64,000 nucleotides of DNA from Myxococcaceae bacterium (GCA_016926755.1 JAFGNZ010000048.1:1-64000), one strand, 5' to 3'; shown: positions 38,936 to 48,979, numbered from the stretch's first letter. A program made the numbers and translations. The notes: generated from the letters alone by a model not told the origin.

Positions 38936-39669
38936 CGTCCACCTCGCATACCCGGACCACCAGGGCCACCGGGCCCACCGGCCATGGCTGGCAGGCCAAT
39001 CATGAAGACCCCCACATACATGGCATAGAGCACCACGGCCAGCAGCAGCGCCCGCCCGCGGCGCATCCCCGTGGCCGAGGACAGGCCCAGCCCCATCAAC
39101 CCCACGCTCCAGAGGTTGAAGAAGTCCACCGCGCCCAGCACCCGCTTGAGCTTCGGGGTCAGCCCATCGAGCATTGCCAGGCTGGAGGGCACCAGGGTGC
39201 TCACCCGCGCCTCGGTCATCGTGTACTGCGCCGCGGCGCAGCCCGAGAAGATGAGGTGGTACAGGGCGAGGGGCAGCATGGCGATGGCGGCCACCGCCAT
39301 CACGCGCCCGAACGCGGCCGGCGTGCCGAAGAGCCAGGCGACGAACCACAGCGCCGCCGCCAGCATCAACACCTGCAGCGGCATGACGAAGACGCCCTTG
39401 GCGATGCCACCGACGAGCGCCTTGCGCGAGGCCGTCTGGATCTTGTCGGCGATCTCGCTCTCGGAGAGCCGGCCGAGCTCCCCCGCCATCTGCAGTTGCT
39501 GGATGGTGGCCGGGGCCACATCCCAGCGCAAGGCGAAGACGGTGCCCGACAGCGACACGGAGAGGCACAGGAAGAGCAGAGGCCACACCCAGCGGCGAGC
39601 TTCGATGGCGGCCTGCATCCCTTCGAGCGGGTCGACGAGGACTTGGACGGGTTGAGCGAGAGAGGTCAT
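38932..39669 (-). CDS. Yip1 family membrane protein
   Basis: MTSLAQPVQVLVDPLEGMQAAIEARRWVWPLLFLCLSVSLSGTVFAL; multiple TM segments; NLWSVGLMGLGLSSATGMRRGRALLLAVVLYAMYV. Confidence 0.75.
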   Translation of the reverse strand: MTSLAQPVQVLVDPLEGMQAAIEARRWVWPLLFLCLSVSLSGTVFALRWDVAPATIQQLQMAGELGRLSESEIADKIQTASRKALVGGIAKGVFVMPLQVLMLAAALWFVAWLFGTPAAFGRVMAVAAIAMLPLALYHLIFSGCAAAQYTMTEARVSTLVPSSLAMLDGLTPKLKRVLGAVDFFNLWSVGLMGLGLSSATGMRRGRALLLAVVLYAMYVGVFMIGLPAMAGGPGGPGGPGMRGGR

Positions 39670-39889
39670 AAGAGCGAGAGGTTCTGGCACTTTACGTCGA
39701 AGGCCGCCCCGTCATTGCCTGAGGCATGGAACTTGGGCCATGGAAATCGGGCCGCCGAACAGCCGAGCAACCTGCCACATTCCATGAATTCAGCGGGGTT
39801 GGCCCTACCTTGTAGCGGGCTGTAGCAGAAATTTTGCGGCCGAGATCGAGAGGGTGTATTTGCTCGGCTGCCCGCTTGCCGGAGCTCCA

Positions 39890-42460
39890 ATGGTCGACAG
39901 CACGGACCTCGCGCAGGTACTCCACGAGGCGAAGGACATTGCCCAGAGCGTCGCACAGAAACTCAGCTCCGCCCATGTATTGCTGGCGCTCTTCACGGTG
40001 GACAACCCCGCCCAGGTGCTCCTCAAGGAGAAGGGCATCGACGAGGATGGGCTGCTGGAGCTCATGACGGAGGCCCCCGCGGAGGAGGAGCACCTCGTCC
40101 GCGAGCTGTGCCAGCGGGCCCGGGTCATCGCCCAGCAGTGCGACTCGCGGGAGGCGGACTGCCTGCACCTGCTCATCGCGTTCGCGCGGGTGCGGTGCGC
40201 GGCGAACGAGCTGCTGACCCAGGCGGGGGTAGACCTCATCGGCCTGCGCACCACGGCGCTCTCCTACTTCACCAGTGGCCGCATGCCTCGGAAGCTGCAG
40301 TCGGGCCGGGCCCAGCCGCAGGCGCTCGGGTCGCGCTACCCGCTCGGGCGGCCCCTGGGTGCCCCGCCGTCTCCCCTGCCCCAGTCCGCCGTCGCGCTGA
40401 GCCTGCCTCGGCCGCCGACGCCGAGCCGGCCCTCGCTGCCCGCAATCTCGCCGAGGGATCTCATTGATGAGGACGAGGGCCGGGACGAGGCTCCTCAGGC
40501 TGCCGCGCCCGCGCCGCCAGCCCCCGCGGCCCGCGCCATCCCCGTTCCTCCCGCACCGCCCCCCCAGGCCGCGCCGCCTCCCCAGACTGCGCCGGTGGCC
40601 CAGGTCGCGCCAGCGCCTCGGCCCGCCTCCCCTCCTCCGGCGCCGCTGCCGGTGCTGAAGGGGGACGCGCTGGCGCTGGATCCCAAGGTCTTCCCGCTGC
40701 TCACCTCACTGGGCCGCAACCTGAGCCAGCAGGCGTCACAGGGGAAGCTGGATCCGGTGGTGGGCCGGGCCCGGGAGATCGAGGAGGTCATCGACATCCT
40801 CGGCAAGCGCCGCACCAACAACCCGTGCCTGCTGGGAGAGGCGGGCGTGGGCAAGACGGCGGTGGTGGAGGGCGTGGCGCAGCAGCTCGTGACGCTGCGC
40901 GGCACGCTGGCGACGAAGATCCTCATCGAGCTGGACATGGCCTCGCTGGTGGCGGGCACGCAGCTTCGGGGCTCGTTCTCGGAGAAGCTGAACGCACTCA
41001 AGGAGGAGGTGCGGCGGGCAGACGGGCGGGTGGTGGTCTTCATCGACGAGATCCACACGCTGGTGGGCGCGGGCTCCACGGGGGATGGGCCGCAGGACGC
41101 GGCCAACGAGCTGAAGACGGCGATGGCGCGCGGGGAGTTCCCGTGCATCGGCGCGACGACACATGACGAGTTCCGGAAGTTCATCACGCAGGATCCGGCG
41201 CTGGAGCGCCGCTTCACGCCGGTGGTGGTGAACGAGCCGTCGGTACCGGAGACGGTGGAGATCCTCCGAGGCGTGATTGGCCGGTACGAGGAGCACCACG
41301 GGCTGAGGTACGCGCCGGAGGCGCTGGAGGCGGCGGCGTCGCTGGCCTCGCGCTACGTGACGGATCGCTTCATGCCGGACAAGGCCATCTCGGTGGCGGA
41401 CCTGGCGGGCTCGCGCTGCCGCCGCGAGGGCAAGCGCTCGGTGGAGCCGGCGGACGTGGCGCGGGTGGTGGCGAAGCTGGCGGGGGTGCCCGAGGAGCGG
41501 CTGCTGCTGGGCGACTCGGCGCGGCTGCTGAGCCTGGAGGCGGATCTGTCGCAGCGGGTCATCGGACACGAGGAGGCGGTGACGCGCATTGCCCGGGTCA
41601 TCCGGCGCAACTACGCGGGCTTCTCCTCGCGACGGCCGATGGGCTCGTTCCTGTTCCTGGGGCCCACGGGGGTGGGCAAGACGGAGATGGCGCGGGCGCT
41701 GGCGGAGGTGCTCTTCGGGAACAAGGACGCGCTGGTCCGGCTGGACATGAGTGAGATGGCGGAGTCGCACGGGGTGTCGCGGCTCATCGGCTCGCCGGCG
41801 GGGTACGTGGGGCACGGCGAGGGCGGTCAGCTCACCGAGCCGGTGCGGCGGCGCCCCTCGTCGGTGGTGGTGCTGGACGAGATCGAGAAGGCACACCGCG
41901 AGGTGCAGCTGCTGCTGCTCCAGGTGCTGGAGGAGGGCCGGCTGACGGACGGCAAGGGTCGGCACATCGACTTCTCGAACACCGTCATCGTGTTGACGAC
42001 GAACCTGGGGGCGGAGGCGTTCTCACGCACGGGCCGGCCGCTGGGCTTCGGAGCGGACGCGAGCGCGGGCGCGCAAGGCGACATGGAGACCGCGAGCGCC
42101 GCGGCGCGCAGGGCCTTGCCCCCGGAGCTGTGGAACCGCATCGACGAGCGGCTGCCGTTCCGTCCACTGCGGGAGGTGGAGGTGGCGAGGATCGCGACGC
42201 TGCTGCTGGCCGAGAGCAGCAAGCGGCTCGCGACGGAGCGGGGCATCGAGTACGTGGCGGGAGAGGACGTGGTGGGCCTGCTGCTGAAGTCGGGCGGGTT
42301 CGATCCGCAGCTCGGGGCACGGCCGATGCGCCAGGTGGTTCAGCGGCTGGTGGAGGCGCCGTTGGCGGAGCGCATCCTCCAGGGGGAGTTCGTGGCGGGC
42401 GATCGCGTGCGCGTGGCGGTGCACGAGAGCCAGCTCGCCTTCCAGCTCGTATCGGCCTGA
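39890..42460 (+). CDS. ClpA/ClpC-type AAA+ ATPase with long Pro/Ala-rich linker
   Basis: Clp N-domain SSAHVLLALFTVDNPA...CLHLLIAFARV; GEAGVGKTAVVEGVAQQL and GPTGVGKTEMARALAEVLFGN P-loops; TTNLGAEAFSRTGRPLGFGAD. Confidence 0.9.
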   Translation: MVDSTDLAQVLHEAKDIAQSVAQKLSSAHVLLALFTVDNPAQVLLKEKGIDEDGLLELMTEAPAEEEHLVRELCQRARVIAQQCDSREADCLHLLIAFARVRCAANELLTQAGVDLIGLRTTALSYFTSGRMPRKLQSGRAQPQALGSRYPLGRPLGAPPSPLPQSAVALSLPRPPTPSRPSLPAISPRDLIDEDEGRDEAPQAAAPAPPAPAARAIPVPPAPPPQAAPPPQTAPVAQVAPAPRPASPPPAPLPVLKGDALALDPKVFPLLTSLGRNLSQQASQGKLDPVVGRAREIEEVIDILGKRRTNNPCLLGEAGVGKTAVVEGVAQQLVTLRGTLATKILIELDMASLVAGTQLRGSFSEKLNALKEEVRRADGRVVVFIDEIHTLVGAGSTGDGPQDAANELKTAMARGEFPCIGATTHDEFRKFITQDPALERRFTPVVVNEPSVPETVEILRGVIGRYEEHHGLRYAPEALEAAASLASRYVTDRFMPDKAISVADLAGSRCRREGKRSVEPADVARVVAKLAGVPEERLLLGDSARLLSLEADLSQRVIGHEEAVTRIARVIRRNYAGFSSRRPMGSFLFLGPTGVGKTEMARALAEVLFGNKDALVRLDMSEMAESHGVSRLIGSPAGYVGHGEGGQLTEPVRRRPSSVVVLDEIEKAHREVQLLLLQVLEEGRLTDGKGRHIDFSNTVIVLTTNLGAEAFSRTGRPLGFGADASAGAQGDMETASAAARRALPPELWNRIDERLPFRPLREVEVARIATLLLAESSKRLATERGIEYVAGEDVVGLLLKSGGFDPQLGARPMRQVVQRLVEAPLAERILQGEFVAGDRVRVAVHESQLAFQLVSA

Positions 42461-42488
42461 GGCGGCTGGCGAGGCTCCTCCGCGGCCG

Positions 42489-42866
42489 TTACTTCTGGCA
42501 GACAAGCTGGGAGCCCGACAGAGAACAGGAGCGGCACTCCTCCGTCTCCACGAGCACCCCCATCCGGCACTCGAGCACGGCGAGTCCATCAGCGCGGCAG
42601 AGGCCTCGGCCCTCGGCGCTGAGCGCGCAGTTGTCCCCCGCGAGGTTGGCGGAGGTGTCGCAGTGGACGGTGCCGTCCAGCTCCGCGCAGCCGCGCGGGC
42701 CCTTGCAGGGAAGCGCGCGCCACTGGCCTTGACGGCACTCCAGCGCCTCCGCTTCGTCGCGGCAGACGTAGCCACTGACCTGGCACGAGTCGCCAACATC
42801 CGGGCCACCGCACCCGGAGAGGAAGAGAGAGCCAACGAGCGGAAGGAGCGCAAGAAAGCGGTTCAT
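42489..42866 (-). CDS. Cys-rich duplicated lipoprotein
   Basis: MNRFLALLPLVGSLFLSGCGG lipobox; two related Cys-rich halves (GDSCQVSGYVCRDEAEALECRQGQW..., GDNCALSAEGRGLCRADGLAVLECRMGV...). Confidence 0.65.
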   Translation of the reverse strand: MNRFLALLPLVGSLFLSGCGGPDVGDSCQVSGYVCRDEAEALECRQGQWRALPCKGPRGCAELDGTVHCDTSANLAGDNCALSAEGRGLCRADGLAVLECRMGVLVETEECRSCSLSGSQLVCQK

Positions 42867-42901
42867 TCAGGTGCCGACTATCCCGGGCGAAGCCAGGCCG
42901 G

Positions 42902-43906
42902 TCAACCGCCGAGCGTCTCCCGGAAGAAGCGCCGGAAGTTCCCCCCGAGGATGCGCTCCACGAGCGGCTCCGGGTGGCGGCGCAGCAGCACCTCGGTGAG
43001 GCGGGGCAGATCCGTCACGTCGCGCATGCCCTTGGGCAGCGCCACCATCCCGTCATAGTCCGAGCCGATTCCGACGCCCTCCTCTCCCATGACCTTCAGC
43101 GCGTGCTCGATGTGGCGGGCGACGTCCTCCAGCGTGTCCCCCCCCAGGTAGACGGGCGCCAGGATGATGCCGACCACCCCGCCTCGGTCCGCGATGCGGC
43201 GGAGCGACTCATCCGAGAGGTTGCGCCACCCGCCCCCCGCGCCTCGCACGCCCGTGTGCGAGGAGAAGAAGCGCACGGAGGGAGTGGCGAAGAGCTCCTC
43301 CAGCGTTCGCTCGGAGGCATGCGCCACATCCACGCTCAGGCCCACGCGCGCCATCTCCGCCACCACCTCATGGCCCAGGGACGTGAGGCCGCGGTTACCC
43401 ATCATCGGAAAGGAGGAGCCCCCCAGCTCGTTGTTGGAGAGGTGGGTGAGGCCCATGAAGCGCACGCCTCGCCGGTGCAGCTCGGCGAGCCGCTCCACGC
43501 GCCCCTCGATGGCATGCCCTCCCTCCACCCCGAGGACGGCGGACAGCCGCCCCTGAGCGAGGTTCTCCTCCAGCATCTCGGCCGTGGTGGTGATGCGCAC
43601 CTGGCCCTCGGAGCGCTGGCAGAACTCCGCGAGCCGATCGATCTGCCACACTGCCCGCGTCCACTCGCTGGAGCGCGCCTCACGGGGCCAGCCACGCCAG
43701 GCCGCGAACACCGGGAAACCACCAATGAAGGGGAAGCCACGGGTGACGAGGGTGAAGCACTGCAGCTTCACCCCGGCCTCGTGCAGCCGGGGGAAGTCCA
43801 CGTGCCCTTGGCTGGAGCGAGCACAGAGGTCGCGGTTCCACATGAGCGAGTCCGCATGACCATCCGCGATGCACCAGCGCCGGTGGAGTTCCTTCACGTC
43901 GCTCAT
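42902..43906 (-). CDS. Membrane (renal-type) dipeptidase family protein
   Basis: CIADGHADSLMW, VLGVEGGHAIEG, RFMGLTHLSNNELGGSS, VDVAHASERTLEELFATPSVRFFSSHTGVRG, VGIGSDYDG. Confidence 0.9.
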   Translation of the reverse strand: MSDVKELHRRWCIADGHADSLMWNRDLCARSSQGHVDFPRLHEAGVKLQCFTLVTRGFPFIGGFPVFAAWRGWPREARSSEWTRAVWQIDRLAEFCQRSEGQVRITTTAEMLEENLAQGRLSAVLGVEGGHAIEGRVERLAELHRRGVRFMGLTHLSNNELGGSSFPMMGNRGLTSLGHEVVAEMARVGLSVDVAHASERTLEELFATPSVRFFSSHTGVRGAGGGWRNLSDESLRRIADRGGVVGIILAPVYLGGDTLEDVARHIEHALKVMGEEGVGIGSDYDGMVALPKGMRDVTDLPRLTEVLLRRHPEPLVERILGGNFRRFFRETLGG

Positions 43907-44040
43907 GCAGGCAGTCTCGGGCTTCGCACCCCGGAGGACAAGCCGGACTCCACGGCACACGCCCCTGTACGCTGCTCAGCGAACAAGGACGACGGAGGGC
44001 GCGCCCCAGCTCACCGCCTGGGCGCGCCCGGGCGCGTGCC

Positions 44041-45195
44041 TCACGGGTGCGACTTGCGGGGAATCAGTCCGGGAGGCCTGCTGAGGTTGTCATCCGTTTC
44101 CGGCAGCTGCGCCCCCCCGCCGTGCTGAATGGCCTCCGTGCGGAGCTGGGAGATCTCCTGCGCCGCGGCCCGGGAGCCGTAGCACCGCCCGAACCCACCG
44201 AGGAAATCCCAGAGATCATCACGCATCTCCAGTCCAGACTGGTAGCGCTGGGCGGGATCGCGCTGGAGCGCGCGCATCACGATGGCCCGCATGGGAGCCG
44301 AGAGCCTCTGCGTGGCGCGCGCCACGTGCTCCGGGTGGAAGCGCTCCATGCGCATGGCCATCTCCGGGGCAGGGACCCAGCTCTGCTCCTCGCTCTGTAG
44401 CGCGGCCTGGGTGGCGTTGGGCGCTCCGGCCATGCTCATGGCCTGTTCCACCTCCGGCAGGTCGAGCAGGTGCTTGCCCGTCGTCAGCTCCAGGAGGACC
44501 ACTCCGAGGGAGAAGAGGTCGGAGCGTGCGTCCAGCGGCTGGAGCATGAGGTACTCCGGGGAGGAGTAGGCAATGTCCCCCTTGAGGAGAGGGCCTACCG
44601 TCGCCAGGCGCCCCTCCATCTTCGAGTAGGCGACGGCGAAGTCCGTGAGCTTGACGCGCCCGTGCGAGCCCAGGCGGATGTTCCGCGGGCCGACGTCCCG
44701 GTGGATGATGCCCAGAGGCCGGCCCTGGGCGTCCCGCTGCGTGTGCGCATAGTGGAGGGCATCCGCCACCTCGCCCACGACATAGGCCGAGAACTCTTCG
44801 GACATGGGCTGCGCCCGCATGGCCGTGAAGTTGAGCAGGGCCTCCAGGGAGATGCCCTCCACGTGCTCCATGACGACATAGGGTGAGCCCTCGTGCATGC
44901 GCACCAGGAACATCTGGGCGATGCAGGGGTGGTTGAGCTGGATGATGAGCTTGAATTCCTCCAGGAGCCGGGCGCGCTCGACCGCGTTGGAGGGCTCTCG
45001 CAGGCGTTTGATGATCACCGAACCACCCACGACATCCGCATAACGGCGGCGCGCGAGCAGCACCTCTCCATTGCTCCTGGCCCCCAGGTACCGGATGAGT
45101 TCGTACGAGGTGGCACCGGAGGAGAAGAGGATGACGGGTTTGGACGTGGGACGCTCAGGGGGTGAGGACATCTCGTGCACTCCTTGGATGGGCAC
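44041..45195 (-). CDS. Serine/threonine protein kinase (alternative start MSSPPERP at 45171)
   Basis: VIIKRLREPSNAVERARLLEEFKLIIQLNHPCIAQMF; IIHRDVGPRNIRLGSHGRVKLTDFAVAY; YSSPEYLMLQPLDARSDLFSLGVVLLELTTG. Confidence 0.88.
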   Translation of the reverse strand: MPIQGVHEMSSPPERPTSKPVILFSSGATSYELIRYLGARSNGEVLLARRRYADVVGGSVIIKRLREPSNAVERARLLEEFKLIIQLNHPCIAQMFLVRMHEGSPYVVMEHVEGISLEALLNFTAMRAQPMSEEFSAYVVGEVADALHYAHTQRDAQGRPLGIIHRDVGPRNIRLGSHGRVKLTDFAVAYSKMEGRLATVGPLLKGDIAYSSPEYLMLQPLDARSDLFSLGVVLLELTTGKHLLDLPEVEQAMSMAGAPNATQAALQSEEQSWVPAPEMAMRMERFHPEHVARATQRLSAPMRAIVMRALQRDPAQRYQSGLEMRDDLWDFLGGFGRCYGSRAAAQEISQLRTEAIQHGGGAQLPETDDNLSRPPGLIPRKSHP

Positions 45196-45230
45196 GCGAA
45201 TGGCCGCGCGTGTGACGGCGGGAGAGCAGG

Positions 45231-45371
45231 CCTACCTTATAGGTATGGTGTCCGGCATCCTACCAGAAAGCGCCTGCGTCCACGCATCATCCGTGCTGCC
45301 AGGTAGGATTGCCGGGAAGAACCTCATGAGTCACTACCCTACCAAGGGGGGCAGACATTCGCGGCCCTACC
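45231..45371. repeat. Cluster of CCTACC/GGTAGG motifs including inverted repeats, upstream of the kinase gene
   Basis: CCTACC at 45231, 45259, 45338, 45366 and GGTAGG at 45302; TACCT-TAT-AGGTA palindrome at 45233-45245; CCGGCATCCTACC versus GGTAGGATTGCCGG inverted pair. Confidence 0.75.
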
Positions 45372-45407
45372 CCGGGGGCATGGCGGCGAACTCCGCGCCG
45401 GATAAAG

Positions 45408-45439
45408 AGAAAACGGCCCCCGCCGCAGCGAGAGCCGTT
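45408..45439 (-). terminator. Rho-independent terminator-like hairpin
   Basis: Minus strand reads AACGGC-T-CTCGC-TGCG-GCGGG-GGCCGTT followed by TTCTCTTT. Confidence 0.65.
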
Positions 45440-45448
45440 CCCCTCTCC

Positions 45449-45655
45449 TCAGTCCCTGGCCGGACGGCCCTCCTTCTGCGACGCGGCGTTGTCCTGCATC
45501 ACGCGGGTATGGTCGCCCGTCTCGAGCTTCGGCTCGGCGCTGTCGTTGCTGAAAGCCCTCAGCACGAGCCAGTCGCCTGGGGTGGAGCTCATGCGCCGCT
45601 GGGCGACCGTGAGCTCTTCCTGCTCCTCACGCTCGCCGGGCCGCCCGGGCTCCAC
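45449..45655 (-). CDS. Small hypothetical ORF (tentative)
   Basis: 68-aa ORF (GTG start) 15 nt downstream of the lipoprotein gene and directly before the terminator-like hairpin; no homology recognised. Confidence 0.3.
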   Translation of the reverse strand: MEPGRPGEREEQEELTVAQRRMSSTPGDWLVLRAFSNDSAEPKLETGDHTRVMQDNAASQKEGRPARD

Positions 45656-45670
45656 GGCCCGACAACCGCT

Positions 45671-46210
45671 TCACCCTCCCCCGTCCGTCCCTCCATCCGG
45701 GGGAGTACCGCCGTCGGTACAGAAGGGCGCTCCACCGGTGGCCCAGCGGCCGATGAGGGCGCGCTCCTGGGGCGTGGGCGCGGGCTGCCCCAGGGGAGGC
45801 ATGTTCTGGAACCTCACGACGCGCAGATCGATGGTGGGGGCCATCTCCAGGGCTCCGACTTGAGTGCCCCCATCCGAGTTGTAGAAGTCCAGCCGGAAGC
45901 CATCGCGACCGCTGTTGGTGGTCTCAGGCCCGTGGCAGTTTGAGAGGCAATAGGTGGCCATGAGGGGCTGGATGTCCGCGCACCAGGTGGGCACGGGGCC
46001 CTGCGGGGGCTCTCCCCCATCCGAGATGTCGGGCAGTCCGAGCACCTCACAGGTGCGGCCTGCTCCCGGGCGCGCCGAGACACACACGTACGAGTCCGGG
46101 CAATCCTCCGCGATCTCGCAGCTCTTCCCGGCGAAGTCGGCCACCGAGACGACGCAGCCCACGACAACCAGGGCCGCGGAGACACACACACTGAAGACGG
46201 CTCTTTTCAT
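45671..46210 (-). CDS. Lipoprotein with CX3CH cytochrome-like motif
   Basis: MKRAVFSVCVSAALVVVGC lipobox; CADIQPLMATYCLSNCHGPETTNSGRDGFRLDFY; Asp-Gly-rich tail. Confidence 0.7.
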   Translation of the reverse strand: MKRAVFSVCVSAALVVVGCVVSVADFAGKSCEIAEDCPDSYVCVSARPGAGRTCEVLGLPDISDGGEPPQGPVPTWCADIQPLMATYCLSNCHGPETTNSGRDGFRLDFYNSDGGTQVGALEMAPTIDLRVVRFQNMPPLGQPAPTPQERALIGRWATGGAPFCTDGGTPPDGGTDGGG

Positions 46211-46233
46211 GGTGGGCTCGGTTGTCTCCCGCA

Positions 46234-46749
46234 TCAGGGAGTACCCCCGTCACAGAAGGGCGCGCCAACCGCTGCCCACCGGCCCAACAGCGCGCGCTGC
46301 GCATCGGACGGGGATGGGCTGTTCGCCGGAGGCATGGTCCGGATTTCGAAGGCGCGGTACCTGATGCGGCTGGCCATCTCCCTGGCGCCCTTCGGCTGCC
46401 CCGCATCGGGCTCGTAGTAGTCCAGCCGGAAGTCGTTCTGTCCGCTGTTGTTGGTCAGGGGCCCGTGGCAGTTCGCGGTGCAGTACCCATCCAGCACGGG
46501 CTTGATGTCCGCGCAGTACGTGGGCGGCACGCCTGCATCCGTGGGGCCCGCATCCGAGGCAGCCGGGCGCGGTGGGTAGATGATCTCGCAGAAGCGCTGG
46601 CCCTCCGGCCCCACGCAGGCGTAGGACTCGGGACACTCCGCGTCGAGCTGGCACGAGGTGCCCGCGAGCTCGTCCTGCGAGATGAGGCAGCCCGCCGCCG
46701 TCAGCACGGCCACGAGCGAGAGAAAGCCACCTGTCAGCCTTGCGTCCAC
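46234..46749 (-). CDS. Lipoprotein with CX3CH cytochrome-like motif (paralogue of adjacent gene)
   Basis: AAGCLISQDELAGTSCQLDAECPESYAC; CADIKPVLDGYCTANCHGPLTNNSGQNDFRLDYY. Confidence 0.7.
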   Translation of the reverse strand: MDARLTGGFLSLVAVLTAAGCLISQDELAGTSCQLDAECPESYACVGPEGQRFCEIIYPPRPAASDAGPTDAGVPPTYCADIKPVLDGYCTANCHGPLTNNSGQNDFRLDYYEPDAGQPKGAREMASRIRYRAFEIRTMPPANSPSPSDAQRALLGRWAAVGAPFCDGGTP

Positions 46750-46758
46750 GCGTCCTCT

Positions 46759-47193
46759 TCAGAAGTGGAAGGTGAGACTCGCCGCATCCGCGGCAGGCTC
46801 CGGAAGGAACTCCAGCAACAACCCGTAGGCGAGCGTGAGGCCCGCCACCCCATACATCACGTTCGCGGTGGCGGCGGCGGTGCGAGACCGATCCAGCGCG
46901 GCGCGAGACTCCCGGGCCGTCTCCAGGCTCTCCGCCCGCCGGGCCTCCCCCCGCGCGAAGTAGCTGAACCCCACTCCCCCCAGCAGCAGGACGCCGCCCG
47001 CGACGTAAGCGTAGCGGTGGCCCTGGATGAAGGGCTCCGGGGCGCGGGTGGGAGCATCCAACCCCGCGGGGGCGGCGGGGGCCGGGGCCGGCTTCGAGGC
47101 TGAAGCGGGGGCCTTGGGTTTGGCGGCGGCCGCCGGCAGGGCAAACGTCAACGCCAGGACGGAAGCGGCGATCCGGCTGCTAGCAGTGAGCAT
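46759..47193 (-). CDS. Hypothetical membrane protein with Ala/Pro/Lys-rich N-terminus
   Basis: Signal peptide, [20 protein letters not shown], two TM segments. Confidence 0.55.
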   Translation of the reverse strand: MLTASSRIAASVLALTFALPAAAAKPKAPASASKPAPAPAAPAGLDAPTRAPEPFIQGHRYAYVAGGVLLLGGVGFSYFARGEARRAESLETARESRAALDRSRTAAATANVMYGVAGLTLAYGLLLEFLPEPAADAASLTFHF

Positions 47194-47300
47194 GGGGGTG
47201 AGTATAGCGGGGCATTCCCCCGCAGCAGCAGGTCCGTGCTCGTTGACAGGGAGGGTGCGCACTTGTAGTGCGTCGGCATCCAGGCAAGGAGCAGCCCACC

Positions 47301-47501
47301 GTGACGGTATGGGTCAACGGAGAAGCGCGCGAGCTGCCCGAGGGCACCACCCTCGCGGCGCTGCTCGAGTTACTGCGCGTAGGAGGACCGGGCGTGGCGG
47401 TGGAGGTGAACGCGGAGGTGGTCCGCCGCGCCAGGCATGCCGAGCACCACCTCCACGCGCAGGATCGCGTGGAGATCGTCACCTTCGTGGGTGGCGGCTA
47501 G
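47301..47501 (+). CDS. thiS: Sulfur carrier protein ThiS
   Basis: [43 protein letters not shown]...[12 protein letters not shown]; ubiquitin-like with C-terminal GG. Confidence 0.88.
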   Translation: MTVWVNGEARELPEGTTLAALLELLRVGGPGVAVEVNAEVVRRARHAEHHLHAQDRVEIVTFVGGG

Positions 47502-47509
47502 GAGAGCAC

Positions 47510-48291
<782 letters not shown>

Positions 48292-48292
<1 letters not shown>

Positions 48293-48957
48293 TGCCCGCG
48301 CTGCCTCGGCTGATCGTCATCACCGACTGGCGGCTCCCCCGGACGCGGCTGCTCTCGGCCCTGGAGCGGGCGCTGGAGGTGGGCCCCACGGTGGCCGTTC
48401 AGCACCGCCACCCGGACGCGCCCGCGCGCACCTTCCTGGAAGAAGCACGGCTGCTCGCGGCGCTATGCCAGGCACGCGGCAACCCGCTCTTCGTCAATGG
48501 GCGGCTGGACGTGGCGCTCCTGGTAGGCGCGCACCTTCACCTGCCGGCCAGGGGCCCCACGGTGGAGGACGCCCGTCCCTACCTGCCCGCGGGAAGGTGG
48601 GTGAGCGCCGCCGTCCATGACGCGGACGAGGCCCGGCTTGCCCGAGGCGCGGACCTGGCGCTGGTGAGCCCCGTATACGCACCGGGCTCCAAGCCAGGAG
48701 ACAGCCGGGCTCCGCTGGGCCCGGAAGGCTTCCGAGCGCTGGCGGCGGCCCTGCCCTGTCCGGCGTTGGCGCTCGGTGGCATCACCCCCGAGAGGGCCTT
48801 CCTGCTTCCCGAGGCCCATGGGTTCGCGGTCATCTCCGCCATCCTCGAGGCGGAGGATCCGGCCGCCACGGCGCGGGCCCTGCTGGCGGCGGCAACGCGG
48901 GCTGTAGAGCCAGGGGCCCCCCTCCCGCCAGCCTCCCCCCGCCAAGAGAGGGCCTGA
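48292..48957 (+). CDS. ThiE/TenI family protein (thiamine phosphate synthase or thiazole tautomerase-like)
   Basis: VQHRHPDAPARTFLEEARLL, GNPLFVNGRLDVALLVGAHLHLP, GADLALVSPVYAPGSKPG, ALGGITPERA; overlaps the thiG stop. Confidence 0.8.
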
Positions 48958-48979
48958 GTCGCGGTATGCTGCCGCCCCC

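Noticed and set aside
39690-39889. Sigma-54 promoter upstream of the Clp ATPase (TTGGCCCTACCTTGTA)
   Set aside because: Spacing between the GG and the TTG element is one base off the strict -24/-12 arrangement and the GC dinucleotide is missing.
47203-47300. TPP riboswitch upstream of thiS
   Set aside because: No CTGAGA / ACCTGATCTGG-like conserved blocks seen by eye; needs covariance model to exclude fully.
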